DNA of 64,000 nucleotides from Coffea arabica (lineage: Eukaryota; Streptophyta; Magnoliopsida; Gentianales; Rubiaceae). The notes under the pieces are model-generated. The model did no database searches. It saw nothing but the letters and a program-made list of their open reading frames with translations, and was not told the origin of the DNA. Below, one piece after another: positions 10,371 to 20,590 of this stretch (positions are counted from its first letter, which is position 1; each line of letters opens with the position of its first letter). The stretch spans positions 14,468,111 to 14,532,110 of the forward strand of contig NC_092328.1 of assembly GCF_036785885.1 (NCBI RefSeq), written 5' to 3'. The translations under genes and the position numbers were made by a program.

Positions 10371-11410
10371 TGTTGACCTTGGTCGATCAATCATTGGTTT
10401 TGATGACTAACAAACCAAAATGTAGATTTGGGCTAATGTTTTTATGTGAGCAATTTGTTAGAACAGATTCTTGTGGCACAAAAGAAGAAGCAAAAACAGG
10501 GCACTCATGTGGGACGTCCGAAAGGAAGCTATCGGACGTCCGAAAGGATGAAGAACATCAGGAAGGATATTCTGTCGGACGCTCGTGAGGAAGCATCGGA
10601 CGTCCGGAAGGATCGGACGCACCCCTCGGACGTACATCAATCGCATCGGACGTCCGAGAAATTTCGCAAAGATTTGATGACTCTCTGACGACGTTCGGAC
10701 GCAGGGTTCGGACGTCCGACAGGTGGTTTGGACGCAGGGTTCGGACGTCCGACAGGTGGTTTGGACGCAGGATTCGGACGTCCGACAGGTGGTTCGAACG
10801 TCCGACAGGCCAACGGCTAGTTTTGACAGCATTTAATATTTGACCGTTGGAGAGCCTTTTGGAGCCATTTCTCACCTTCTATAAACACCCCAAAACACAA
10901 GAAGACATGGGACTTTTGCCAACACAAAATACAAGCTTACAAGTGAGATTTTTGAGTAGAAAGATTCTTTGTTGGTTGTATAAGGGGTTGGGAAAGTTGG
11001 GTTGTGAGGTTGCTCAAGTGAAGGTTACTCTCTAGGAGGAGTAAAACCTTGGTGAAGGTGAACCTATCACTCGGAGTGGTAAAACCTTGGTGAAGGTTGC
11101 CTCATTTGTATAAAATAGTTCTTAATTGGGTGAGTGATCTTTCAAGTGTAGGTTGTTGAGGGTTAACTAGAATAGTTGTAAAACTCCTTGGCTCAACCAA
11201 AGAGTGTTTGGGGTGAGGAAGGAGTGAGCCTTCACTTGTACATCTTGGTTAGCATCGCCATCAATTGAAGAGGCTATTGGTTTGATATTTGGTTTGCATT
11301 TCTTATCCTTTCTCTTTAATTAAGTTTTCTTTATTGTGCTTAAATTTGATATATCTTTGTGCATCATTGTGAATTTGTTTGTACTCATTGGGTTGCACCG
11401 GGCACTTACA
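10371..11410 (+). repeat. 3' LTR (1040 bp)
   Basis: Same ends as the 5' LTR; longer by 66 bp because of two extra copies of a 33-bp unit. Confidence 0.95.
10694..10792 (+). repeat. Three 33-bp tandem units in the 3' LTR
   Basis: Units start at 10694, 10727 and 10760. Each holds ggacgcagg followed by cggacgtccgacagg. The 5' LTR has one unit. Because both LTRs are copied from one template at insertion, the difference arose afterwards by expansion or contraction. Confidence 0.9.
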
Positions 11411-11415
11411 TAATA

Positions 11416-11734
11416 TTTTTCTTAAGTGTTTTCTTTGTGGCTTTTACTTCCGGAAATAATCATGTGTGCTTGGATATGTCGTCATTTTCAAAACAAAAAA
11501 AAAAAAGTTTGACTTTCAATCTGCAAATGCAAACCATTCGACAGTGTAAACCTAAAATCTCGTCATCATTAGTGTAAACGACAATAGGATCAAGAACTGT
11601 ATCTGTATGGCTAATCAACATATTAACAGCTTTTGAGCAATAGGATGGTGAAAAGTAACTTGATCGAGCAGGAAAAAGAAAAGTTAATCATTGAGGTTTG
11701 ATCTAACTAGAGAACCTTTTAGAACTTTTGCCCT
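11416..11734. other. Short intergenic spacer
   Basis: No gene or element recognised between the two insertions. Confidence 0.5.
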
Positions 11735-11742
11735 ACACTAGG

Positions 11743-13877
11743 TAGGGGTGGGCAAAAAAATGCGAAAACTCGAAAACCCGATCGACCCGCTCCGACCCGC
11801 CCCTAAAATTAGGGTATCCGACCCTATTTTTATCAGCGGAGCAGATAGGGTCGGGTACCCATAAAATTCGGATACGGATACAGATCACAAAATCTAAAAC
11901 CCGCGGGTACCCGACCCGGGGGTATATTTTACAAATATTAAAAATATAGGGACAAATTTATAATATTTTAAAGTTATTAACCCTAAGTTCCTAACATATC
12001 TCAGTCGACACTCCAGCCTTCAGTCTTCACTTCAGCGCCGCCGCAACTTCTTCACCTTCAGTTCAGACTTCACTCTTCAGTCCTAGTTCTAGCCTCTGGG
12101 CTTCTGGACCTTCAATTTCTCAAGTCCCAAACACTCAAGTTGTACAAGTGCAACGCCAACGCCGACCGTCACATAAAGGTAATTTCTCAGTCCCAAATTA
12201 GTTTTTTTGTGTCGATGATTTGATGAACCCAGATGCACTCATGCAACAGCAAGTACAATAATTGATCTTACCAATAACATTAGAAACATATGTTAAATTT
12301 GTTCATGAAAGTATTAGATATCTCACTAGTTGGAAGTATGGATATCTCATAGTATTGCTGGTTGGGGGGGTTGGGAATATAAATTATATAATGCATGATT
12401 CTTTTGCTGCTCATGACTCTTTCACAGTAGCTGTGATGGATAAAATGTTTTCTTTTACTGGTCCTTCCAACTTGGTAAAAGTTTTCTTTGAGAGTATCTC
12501 ACTTGTTTGTAGTGAGATATCCATACGCCGACCTTCTGATTTTGTCTTTATTTTTTCCAATCTTTATTTTATACTATCGTCTCCTCCATATTTTTTTCTT
12601 TTTGGGTTTTGGTTTGATTTTATTCCTCTTCTCTTTTTTTTTTTTAAAAAAATTAACTGGCATTATTAGTATGATGATGAGTACTATTATTATACATTGA
12701 AGGTATGCGTCCAGTTCCATTTGGTATGCCGGGAATCAATTGGTAGTTGTGTCCTTGTGGAAAAAAATAAAAATAAAATAATGGAGGGAAAAGGATATTC
12801 AGCTCAATTCATGTTTTAGTTTTTGTATGCTTAAGAATCAACCTAGTGCCGAATTGGAATTGGTTTTTGCGTTGAATGGCTACAATTTGATGGAGCATCA
12901 GTGCTGATATGCACTAAACAAATGTAGGAGTATTATTATTATGCATAGCTCTGCAACTCACTAGAAAATCTTTTTAGCTGGGATTTGATTGGATTGCTTT
13001 TAATTTGCTTTAAAAATATGGGCTTGCAATTTTAGTTCAAGAATCAGGGGTGGATGCATGGCATTGACCAATCTTGCTTTAGCTTCTCAAGCCATTATTT
13101 GAGACTTTGACTTCTGCTTGCTTTTCTTGAATTTTTCAGATGTCAAGTACAGGGGATAATACAGCTACTACAGCTGCAAGCCCAAGTGTTGATCATTCAT
13201 CATCAGATCCAAAAATTGTTGCTAAAGCCTATGAAACTGATACATGTCAACTGAACGTCAAAATTTTCTTATTCATTTGAGCTTCAACTTGTGCTAATAT
13301 GTTTCTTGGTTGTTTTTATTTTTGAAATTTTTTTTTTAGGTTTGACAGAGGAGCATTCTATTATTAATATTGAAGATTGATGATTCTTGAAGATTGTGCT
13401 CCTTAATGTGTTGTAGAAGGTTAAGGTGATTGTAGCTGGAATTGGGAAATTTTATTGTATTTCTAACTTTATGGCTTGGTGTGGAACTAAATATGGCTTG
13501 GTGTGGAACTAGTACTACTGCTAGTCTACTACTGATCACTTTTGAGAATTGAATATCGTTTGTCTTTGTCTAGTTTGAATACTGCTATTGTCTTTGTCTC
13601 TATCTTGGGCTGGACGTACGGCAAGTTCATCTTCTAAGATGAAATTGCAAATTCGTTTGTCTTTGCTATTGTCTTTGTCTTTGCATTCATACAGGAATTT
13701 GCATTCTTTAATAGGGGCGGGTACCCTATGACCCGCCCCTAATTTTCGGGTATCCGAGGATCGGGTACCCGAGGGCAAGCGGAGCGGATTAGGGTAAAAA
13801 AAGTAGCGACCCGACATGTTAGGGTCGGGTCAGCCATTTGACGTTCGGGGCGGGTATCCGACCCGTGCCCACCCCTA
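11743..13877. mobile_element. Non-autonomous hAT element with 8-bp target duplication
   Basis: Termini TAGGGGTGGGCA and its inverse TGCCCACCCCTA are flanked by identical ACACTAGG (11735-11742 and 13878-13885). Both features are typical of the hAT superfamily. Subterminal regions are packed with gacccg/cgggta motifs in both orientations, likely transposase-binding sites. The interior (12010-12180) is a TC-rich leader, followed by a remnant transposase start near 13140. It looks like an internal-deletion derivative of an autonomous element. The 135-codon frame at 12262-12669 is AT-rich and not recognised. Confidence 0.92.
13140..13280 (+). pseudogene. Possible N-terminal remnant of hAT transposase
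   Basis: After a pyrimidine tract ending cag (13137-13139), a 46-codon frame begins MSSTGDNTATTAASPSVDHS, a Ser/Thr-rich start like that of many plant hAT transposases. It stops before any BED finger or dimerisation domain. Identity is inferred mainly from position inside the hAT element. Confidence 0.4.
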
Positions 13878-13885
13878 ACACTAGG

Positions 13886-14539
13886 TTAGGAGGATTAAAC
13901 CCGACCTAGAGTCTTACAAGGAAGCCTCATTCTTCCTTGTTCGAAAAATCCAGAAAATGCAGCAATATACTCCCCTCTCCCATAAGATAGAAGTAATATA
14001 AATTATTGCTATTAGACAAGAAAAAGAAAAGTAGGAAAAAGAAAAGCAAAATCGAGAAATAGCCGACTTAAAAAAATTTATTGTACTAAGATCCCACTGC
14101 AAAATAGTGTGGAAAATGTAGCCTTTGAGAGGGATTAAGACCTGCTATTCTGACCCAAAGGGACAAGTAGAGTAGAGCTGTCCGATCAGTGACGTGACGA
14201 GGATGTTGGTTTTGATGAGATATTTGATAAGATATACAATAAAATGTAAATAGACTTTTGAAAGTGTTCCATTGGCTAAAATTTCTAATGCACTTCTATT
14301 TTCTCATTTGTGCTGGCTCTTTTTATAGGTTCTATGGTTTATGTTTTTAGCATGTTTGTATAGGTGAAGTACTCATGAAAGATGTAGACAAGTATTCTTC
14401 ACCCTTTTTGCTTGCTATTGGTTGGAGTCACACACAAAAGCTCTCCAGCAGCTGTAGTTGACAAGCACATACATTCAATAAATGACGACTGGATAATGTC
14501 ATAATTCTTTACATTATACTAAAACTTTATTTGACTTTT
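13886..14539. other. Intergenic, no gene seen
   Basis: No recognisable coding or element sequence. Confidence 0.45.
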
Positions 14540-15190
14540 TGATGCGGACGAGACCCATGGTGTTCAAGTAGACCCTGTAAAGGTGCCCCAAGACCCAGTG
14601 ACACGAGCACGATCCAAGAGATTCAAGGAGTCGCTTCAAGCCTTGGTTTATGCCGTCCAAACCCAAGAGAAACCGCCCATTGAAGGGATTGAGTTAGAAG
14701 ATCCTGGCGAGACTACTAAAGTATTGCTTACGGTTGAAAATGCAAGTGGCCAAGGTTCGAACGGCGGATTGGGCCGCAGTTAAGTGGCTACGCTGAACTG
14801 TATTCGGCCAAGTGAAGGATGTGCGCTGGCCGAATTTCTTTTGTATTTTCCAAGCTTTATTAGGGTTTAGTCAAGGCTATAAATAGCCTTAAGTCATGTT
14901 TTACATTCAGTTTTTGTGATATTATTAATAAATTTCAGAATTTCGTCTTGCATTAAGGCAAATTCCTTTAGCTTGTGAAAGCTAAGTTGAACATCCTAGC
15001 GTGGCTCCTAGGTTGTTTATTGACTTATCAATCAAGCGATCACACTTGATTGTGGCGTCCTCCACCGTTGAATTCGTTCTTGAGTGGTCCAAGTTGGGTT
15101 CAACTCCATCAATTCGCAACGTGTACTCTAAGATCCAATCTTTGCTTCCGCGTCTCACATCACTTTTTTATTCCACAGGTTTTAACATCT
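14540..15190 (+). mobile_element. 3' remnant of a Ty3/gypsy-type LTR retrotransposon
   Basis: The frame at 14583-14783 includes DPVTRARSKRFKESLQALV, which resembles the conserved 'G-P-M/V-T-R-A-R' tail of plant gypsy polyproteins downstream of integrase. It is followed by LTR-like sequence with a TATA box (tataaata, 14878-14885) and a transcription-leader-like stretch to about 15180. The matching 5' LTR, reverse transcriptase and integrase are absent, so this is a truncated fragment. Confidence 0.65.
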
Positions 15191-15194
15191 ACCT

Positions 15195-15604
15195 TCCCTG
15201 AAGGTTGATTAAATTATCAAAAGAACCCTGTGATTTGAGCAAATTGCATGTATACCCATACGAGTAATAGCGTCTACACCCAACAAAAACGGTAGTAGGG
15301 AAATGAAAAAATTGTGCCTTGCAAAAAACTACATTTATCGCCCTCAAAATTTGTCCAAATTTTGAAAAGTCCCTATAATTTGACCACAATGCAATTTAAC
15401 ATTTCAATAGCCAAATGCTTTATTAAAAAATTGCTTTACCGTGATCCATGAAAAACAAAGCCTAAATTAAATGAACTAAATCAATTACTAACAACTAAGA
15501 AATGACAAATAAAAATAAAATGAGAAAATATCTTAATTTCTCCTTCTTGTGACTAACTTATTTCAGTTGTTACCATACTCGATCAATCCACTCTTTCCAT
15601 TATA

Positions 15605-15640
<36 letters not shown>

Positions 15641-16380
15641 ATTCGTTGTGTGAAAATAGTATTTAGCTACACTATATGAATTTTTATCCATAACATAATA
15701 CTAAATTTTTATCCTTAATTCTTAATAAGTGTCCTTTTAGGAATTTTACTTTTGATTTCCAAATGGGAGTCATTGTATGAAAATCTTAACTGTCAGTGCT
15801 TAGTAGTGGATGTAAAAAAAATAGGTTTTCTATTTTTGAAAAAAAGAGTTTGATTACTTATACATTGACATGAAAAAGAATTGTTAATATAGAAAATGTA
15901 ACAATGGTGGCTAAAGAAACTATGCCAATGACCAAAATATTTATCATTAGTGATGCCATAAATGGATAGAAAAAAAAATTAGTAATTGATAGGTATTGTG
16001 AGAATTTTATCGACATAGTTGCAATTGATGCAATTTGCTAGTGGAAAATGTTTAGTAAATAAAAGTTTGGCTATTTGAATAATTGGCTAATTTGGACAAA
16101 ATTTTAAATTTCATTTTGTCAATTTGACAAATCTCGGGAGACGTAAATAAAATTTGAATAAAACTTAAAGGGCTGTAAATGTAATAAGCTGAATTTATTA
16201 AAAGGTATTTTGGGATTAATCATATATTGTTCTCATGCAAGCATAATTTCTGATGGCAATTAACGTTAGAGGGAATTTGATAAACATTTTCTCATTCAAG
16301 GGGTTGGCTGTAATTTAATCAAGTTATAGGGCTCATTTGGTAATTTGATCAAACTTTAAGGGAAGTAAATATAATTAGAG
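15195..16380. mobile_element. Possible AT-rich inverted-repeat element
   Basis: The left part (accctgtgatttgagcaaat..., ccctataatttgacc) and the right part (ggtaatttgatcaaac, tgtaatttaatcaagt...) share inverted matches around a non-coding AT-rich interior. Boundaries and target duplication are not clear. Confidence 0.35.
15608..15637. repeat. (TA)n microsatellite
   Basis: Uninterrupted TA dinucleotides, about 15 units. Confidence 0.95.
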
Positions 16381-16388
16381 TAAATATT

Positions 16389-16518
16389 ATATATACTGAC
16401 AATGTATACACTAGCACGATCGGATGCACGATACATTTGCCAAATTTGGGTTTCAAATTCAAATTCGAATTATGTATTATATATCTAATGGTAAAAATGT
16501 ATACACTGTCAGTATATC
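16389..16518. mobile_element. Palindromic MITE, ~130 bp
   Basis: Terminal inverted match: atatactgaca.tgtatacact on the left against agtgtatacat...tgtcagtatat on the right, enclosing aattcaaattcgaatt. Too short to code; superfamily not assigned. Confidence 0.6.
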
Positions 16519-16529
16519 CGCAGCATTTT

Positions 16530-17317
16530 AGTCCTGTACATTTGAAACTCGACTAAACCAGCAATGGAACTTCACTGCAATGTTCTTCAACTCAGTCAAA
16601 ATGAGTGACGATCGACTGAGTGATTAGTTCCGAGTTTTATCGGTCCAATTGGCCAACTCATTGGTCCATTGTTTTTCTTATTTATTATAAACATGTATAA
16701 AGAAATCTGAAAATTTTCCATCACCGAGGATGATTCTGCGCCAAATCAGTTACATTATTTCTTTAAATTCATCTTACAATGAGAGTAACATCCAACAACT
16801 TTGGAACCATTAACTGTAAGTGTCCTTTTCAGTGGGAAAAATACTATTTAAGTACCCAATAAAGTTTCTTGGTAAGATGAGAAGTCAAAAACAGTACAAG
16901 TAATGTTGTGAAAATTAAAAACTGTAATTTCTTCCAACCACTAAAGAAAGAAAAGGAAACTTCCAAAATAACAAAATCGTAATTTAAGAAAATAAACTTC
17001 AAACCACAAAAGATATATACCCAAAAGGCCAAAACAAAAAGAAAAAAAATGAAGGATACTTTAAACCAAAAAAAAGTGGCTTTCAATTGATAACAAAACC
17101 AAAAAAAAAATGATAACAAAACAACACCATGTCCTAGTATCACCTTCGTCGTACAAGAATTAAATAAAGAAATATATGTGCTGCAAAGGGGCATTTCAAG
17201 GGAAAGCAAAGTGGAGAAGAGTCTGATGTAGATGATCTTTGCAAAAGCAAGAAAAACGAAAAGCATAATTAGTCGTGTTTATTTAGATAAATAGGATTTT
17301 GTTAATGTAAAATATTA
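16530..17317. other. Intergenic, no gene seen
   Basis: A 140-codon minus-strand frame (16844-17266) is Phe/Leu-rich translation of AT-rich DNA and is not supported as a gene. Confidence 0.5.
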
Positions 17318-17533
17318 TGTTGTAACAATTAGTACTAATTAGCAAGATTAAGAATGTCAATTTGTATCAATTACATCATTAGTTAAGATATTTACCTTGT
17401 ATAATATTAGTGTAGGTTTATTGTGTTTAGGTGTCTACGTTTATTTTGTAAAACTTATAAATACAGACGTTATATCATTGTACAAATTAGGATTTCAATA
17501 AACATTTTTCTCCAAAATTGATATCTTTTAACA
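17318..17533 (+). repeat. 5' LTR of an old copia element (~216 bp)
   Basis: Starts tgttgtaac and ends tttaaca, with a TATA box at about 17456-17463. It is immediately followed by a methionine-tRNA primer-binding site (tggtatcaagagc, from 17534). No 3' LTR was found within the window. Confidence 0.8.
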
Positions 17534-17708
17534 TGGTATCAAGAGCTTTTTGCCCAATCTCTCAATAATTTCGTTTTCCATTTTCTTTCATTTTTTTTTA
17601 ACAAAGACTTTCTCGCTACTGATTCTTCCAATTTGTCAATTTCCAAATAGTTTCATTGATTACCAAAGCACTCCGTCTGTCTCCATGTGCTCGTAATCAT
17701 TTTAATAA

Positions 17709-19308
17709 GGGATAGTTGCAGAAACCTCCCCTGAGATTTCTGACATTTACACTGACCTCCCCTCTAGGTTTAGAAATTGCATTCACCTCCCCTGAACAGT
17801 AACAATTTGTTGCAGAGACCTCCTTGACAGCTTTTTATAGAAGTGAGATAAGATTTTTTTTCCAGTTTTGCCCTTACTTGCTTGACAATTATTATTTGCT
17901 TGACAATTGCATAACTAATTATCTAATTAGTTAATAGTTAAACTAATTAACTATTAACTAATTATCTAATTAACTATTAACTAATAACTAATTATCTAAT
18001 TAATTAATTAACTAATTAACTAAAGCTGTTGTTTGTCCGAAACTAAAAAATTATTTGCATGTTAAACTAATTAACTAATTAATTGCTTAACTAATTAATT
18101 AACAAAATATTTGCATGTTAAATTATATGTAGTACGCATTACTTAATTATCTAATTTCTATTTATCTAATTAATTAATTAACTAATTAACTAAAGCTGTT
18201 GTCTGTCCGAAACTAACAAACTATTTGCATGTTAAACTAATTAACTAATTAACTGCTTAACTAATTAACTACCTAATTATCTAATTAATTAATTAACTGA
18301 TTAACTAATTTTTCTTTATCTAATTAATTAATTATCTAATTAACTAAAGTTGTTGTCTATCCAAAACTAACAAACTATTTGCATGTTAAACTAATTAACT
18401 AATTAACTGCTTAACTAATTAACTAAAGTTGTTGTCTATTCGAAACTAACAAACTATTTGCATGTTAAACTAATTAACTAATTAACTGCTTAACTAATTA
18501 ACTAACTAATTATCTAATTAATTAATTAACTAATTAACTAATTTCTATTTATTTAATTAACTAATTAACTAAAACTGTTGTCTATCCGAAACTAACAAAC
18601 TATTTGCATGTTAAACTAATTAACTAATTAACTAACTAACTAATTAAAAAAATTATTTGCATGTTAAACTATATGCAGTATGCATTATCTATTTAAAGTA
18701 TCGGTTCTTTATGGGTATTTTACTTTCAAACATTTAATTTATGATAAAAACATCAATGTTTGTAAGTAAAATTCAAAAAGTGTTACAGTAATATCAATAT
18801 TCTTACTTTAGATAATTAGTTAATTAGATAAACAAAAATTAGTTAATTAGTTAATTAGATAATTAGGTAGTTAATTAGTTAAGCAGTTAATTAGTTTAAC
18901 ATCCAAATACTTTGTTAGTTTCGGACAGACAACAGCTTTAGTTAATTAGATAATTAGTTAATTAGTTAATAGTTAATTAGATAATTAGTTAATAGTTAAT
19001 TAGATAATTAGTTATTAATTAATTAGATTATTAGTTATTTAGTTATTTAGTTAATTAGTTAAACTATGCAGAAATAGTTAATTTAGTGTAATTTTTATTA
19101 ACAAATGTTTTGTTGGGTTTGATGAAAGTACTCATCACATTCATTTGATAAAATTAAATCATGTCAGGGGTACTTTAGTAAATTAACCCACTTTTGCCTA
19201 TTAAATTGCTTCCAACTTTTGATAGGGGAGGTCAGTGCTATTTCAAAATTGATAGGGGAGGTCAATGCTATTACTATAAAAGTTAGGGGAGCTTTCTGCA
19301 ATTATCCC
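17709..19308. mobile_element. Mutator-like non-autonomous element, family member 1
   Basis: Ends gggatagttgcagaaac and its inverse gctttctgcaattatccc, flanked by identical 9-bp TTTTAATAA (17700-17708 and 19309-19317). The TIRs (~100 bp) contain repeated acctcccc/ggggaggt blocks. A second member with the same ends lies at 57799-59301. The interior (17920-19070) is mostly ctaattaac-type repeats with five direct copies and one inverted copy of a block containing gttgtctgtccgaaactaac. No ORF. It sits inside the leader of the old copia element. Confidence 0.92.
17920..19070. repeat. Taatt/aacta-rich repeat array inside the Mutator-like element
   Basis: Units combine (ctaattaa)n tracts with a unique ~45-bp block (tgttgtctgtccgaaacta... 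then atttgcatgttaaact) seen near 18019, 18190, 18344, 18422 and 18570, and inverted near 18906-18945. The whole can fold on itself. Confidence 0.85.
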
Positions 19309-20210
19309 TTTTAATAATTTTCGGGTATCTGGCATTAGCCTCATTCGTGTGCCAATTTGGTGAAGTACTGCTTGTTCCATTTGACCCCAACTTGTTTGAT
19401 CAGTCACGTCCTGCAACGACCCACATGCTGCTTCACAGGCCATACCGAACCTGCGCTTCTCTTGTGTTGTTTACTCCAGCAGCATCCTTCTAATCAGACC
19501 ATATCTGGTCCAGCAGCATCACTCAAGTTCCTTCTTTCTTTGACTGGTCTAACACTTTTACACTCAATTTTCTTACCACTCAAACCAGTTCCCAAGGTTT
19601 TCGGACCTTCTGAATCCAAGTTTGGCATTCATTTTGTCTGATTTTGCCTCAACGGTTTAGTGCTACTTATTTGTTCTTCATTCTCATATATATATATATA
19701 TATAGGCTATCAGCATGGTTCAAGCAGATGTATCTCAGTCAATTCATATTATTCTTGATGGCACTAATTATTTTTATTGGGTTCAAGCATTTCTAAATTT
19801 TCTTTGTGATCGTAAACTTCGGAAAAATGCCACCAATTCAATGCTTGGTTCGAAGAATGAGATAGTGATAATCATATAATTATCACTTGGATTACTAATA
19901 CTTTTGTGTTTGTTCATTAGTCGCCTTTTTAAGCAATTTGACACTGCAGAAGGGAGTTTGGGACTTCATAGCTGACCATTACATTGCTACTGATCTTTCT
20001 CGATATCTAGTACCAACTTTCCCTTCGTCCTCATGCTTTGAAACAACAGCCTGTCCAATTTATTCAAGGTTTCTACTTTGATATGGTCTACATTTAGGAT
20101 GAAATTACTGAATCTGAACCAAGGTGGGAATATACCAGTTAAGTACAATGTTTTCAGAATCGGATCGGACCGGCCGGTTCGACCGGTCTGATCGCGAATC
20201 GGTAGCATCA

Positions 20211-20523
20211 ACGGTCCGGTCCAGCATTACACCCGGAAACTAATGGAAAACCGCTAGGAACCGGATGAACCGTTAAAAACCGTTAAAACCGTAAACCGCC
20301 GGTTCATAAATTTTCAAGCAATAGACCTGAAATTGAAAACAATAACAAGAATAGAGGCAGCTAAGAAACGGTCCGGTCCAGCATTACACCCGGAAACTAA
20401 TGGAAAACCGCTAGGAACCGGATGAACCGTTAAAAACCGTTAAAACCGTAAACCGCCGGTTCATAAATTTTCAAGCAATAGATCTGAAATTGAAAACAAT
20501 AACAAGAATAGAGGCAGCTAAGA
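20211..20523 (+). repeat. Tandem duplication of 157 bp near the hAT left end
   Basis: acggtccggtccagcattac starts at 20211 and again at 20368. The two copies are nearly identical, differing by about one base. Recent duplication of a subterminal region. Confidence 0.92.
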
Positions 20524-20590
20524 TTTGAACTCGGGCCTTCATGGTCACAATGGGTATGCTTACCACCAATCTACAACCGAGGGACAAGCT
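20515..20590 (-). other. tRNA-like segment with A-box and B-box resemblance
   Basis: Read on the minus strand, tagattggtgg resembles a pol III A box and agttcaaatct a B box, about 40 bp apart, with a tRNA-like order. It lacks a complete cloverleaf and sits inside the hAT element, so it is probably a captured tRNA relic and not a gene. Confidence 0.4.

Larger units (their letters stand above)
7613..11410 (+). mobile_element. Complete gag-only copia-type LTR retrotransposon (TR-GAG-like)
   Basis: All ends are visible: 5-bp target duplication TAATA (7608-7612 and 11411-11415), 5' LTR 7613-8586 (TG...CA), primer-binding site just after it, one gag ORF, a polypurine tract, and 3' LTR 10371-11410. 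There is no protease, integrase or reverse transcriptase: only about 190 bp separate gag from the 3' LTR. It must rely on enzymes from another copia element. The LTRs differ by about seven substitutions over ~970 aligned bases plus two extra 33-bp units in the 3' LTR, so insertion is recent. The architecture matches terminal-repeat retrotransposons with GAG (TR-GAG). Confidence 0.95.

Noticed and set aside
10694..10792. 33-bp repeats resembling a CRISPR array
   Set aside because: Units are directly abutting with no spacers, lie within a plant LTR, and the genome is eukaryotic.
12262..12669. 135-aa ORF inside the first hAT element
   Set aside because: Phe/Ser-rich, no transposase motif, ends in a poly-T tract.
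14583..14783. Independent 66-aa gene
   Set aside because: Matches the C-terminal tail of gypsy polyproteins and is followed by LTR-like sequence.
16844..17266. 140-aa minus-strand ORF rich in Phe, Leu and Ile
   Set aside because: Low-complexity translation of AT-rich DNA, no motif, no flanking gene signals.
20520..20590. A functional tRNA gene
   Set aside because: Only box-like motifs are present; acceptor and anticodon stems cannot be formed convincingly.
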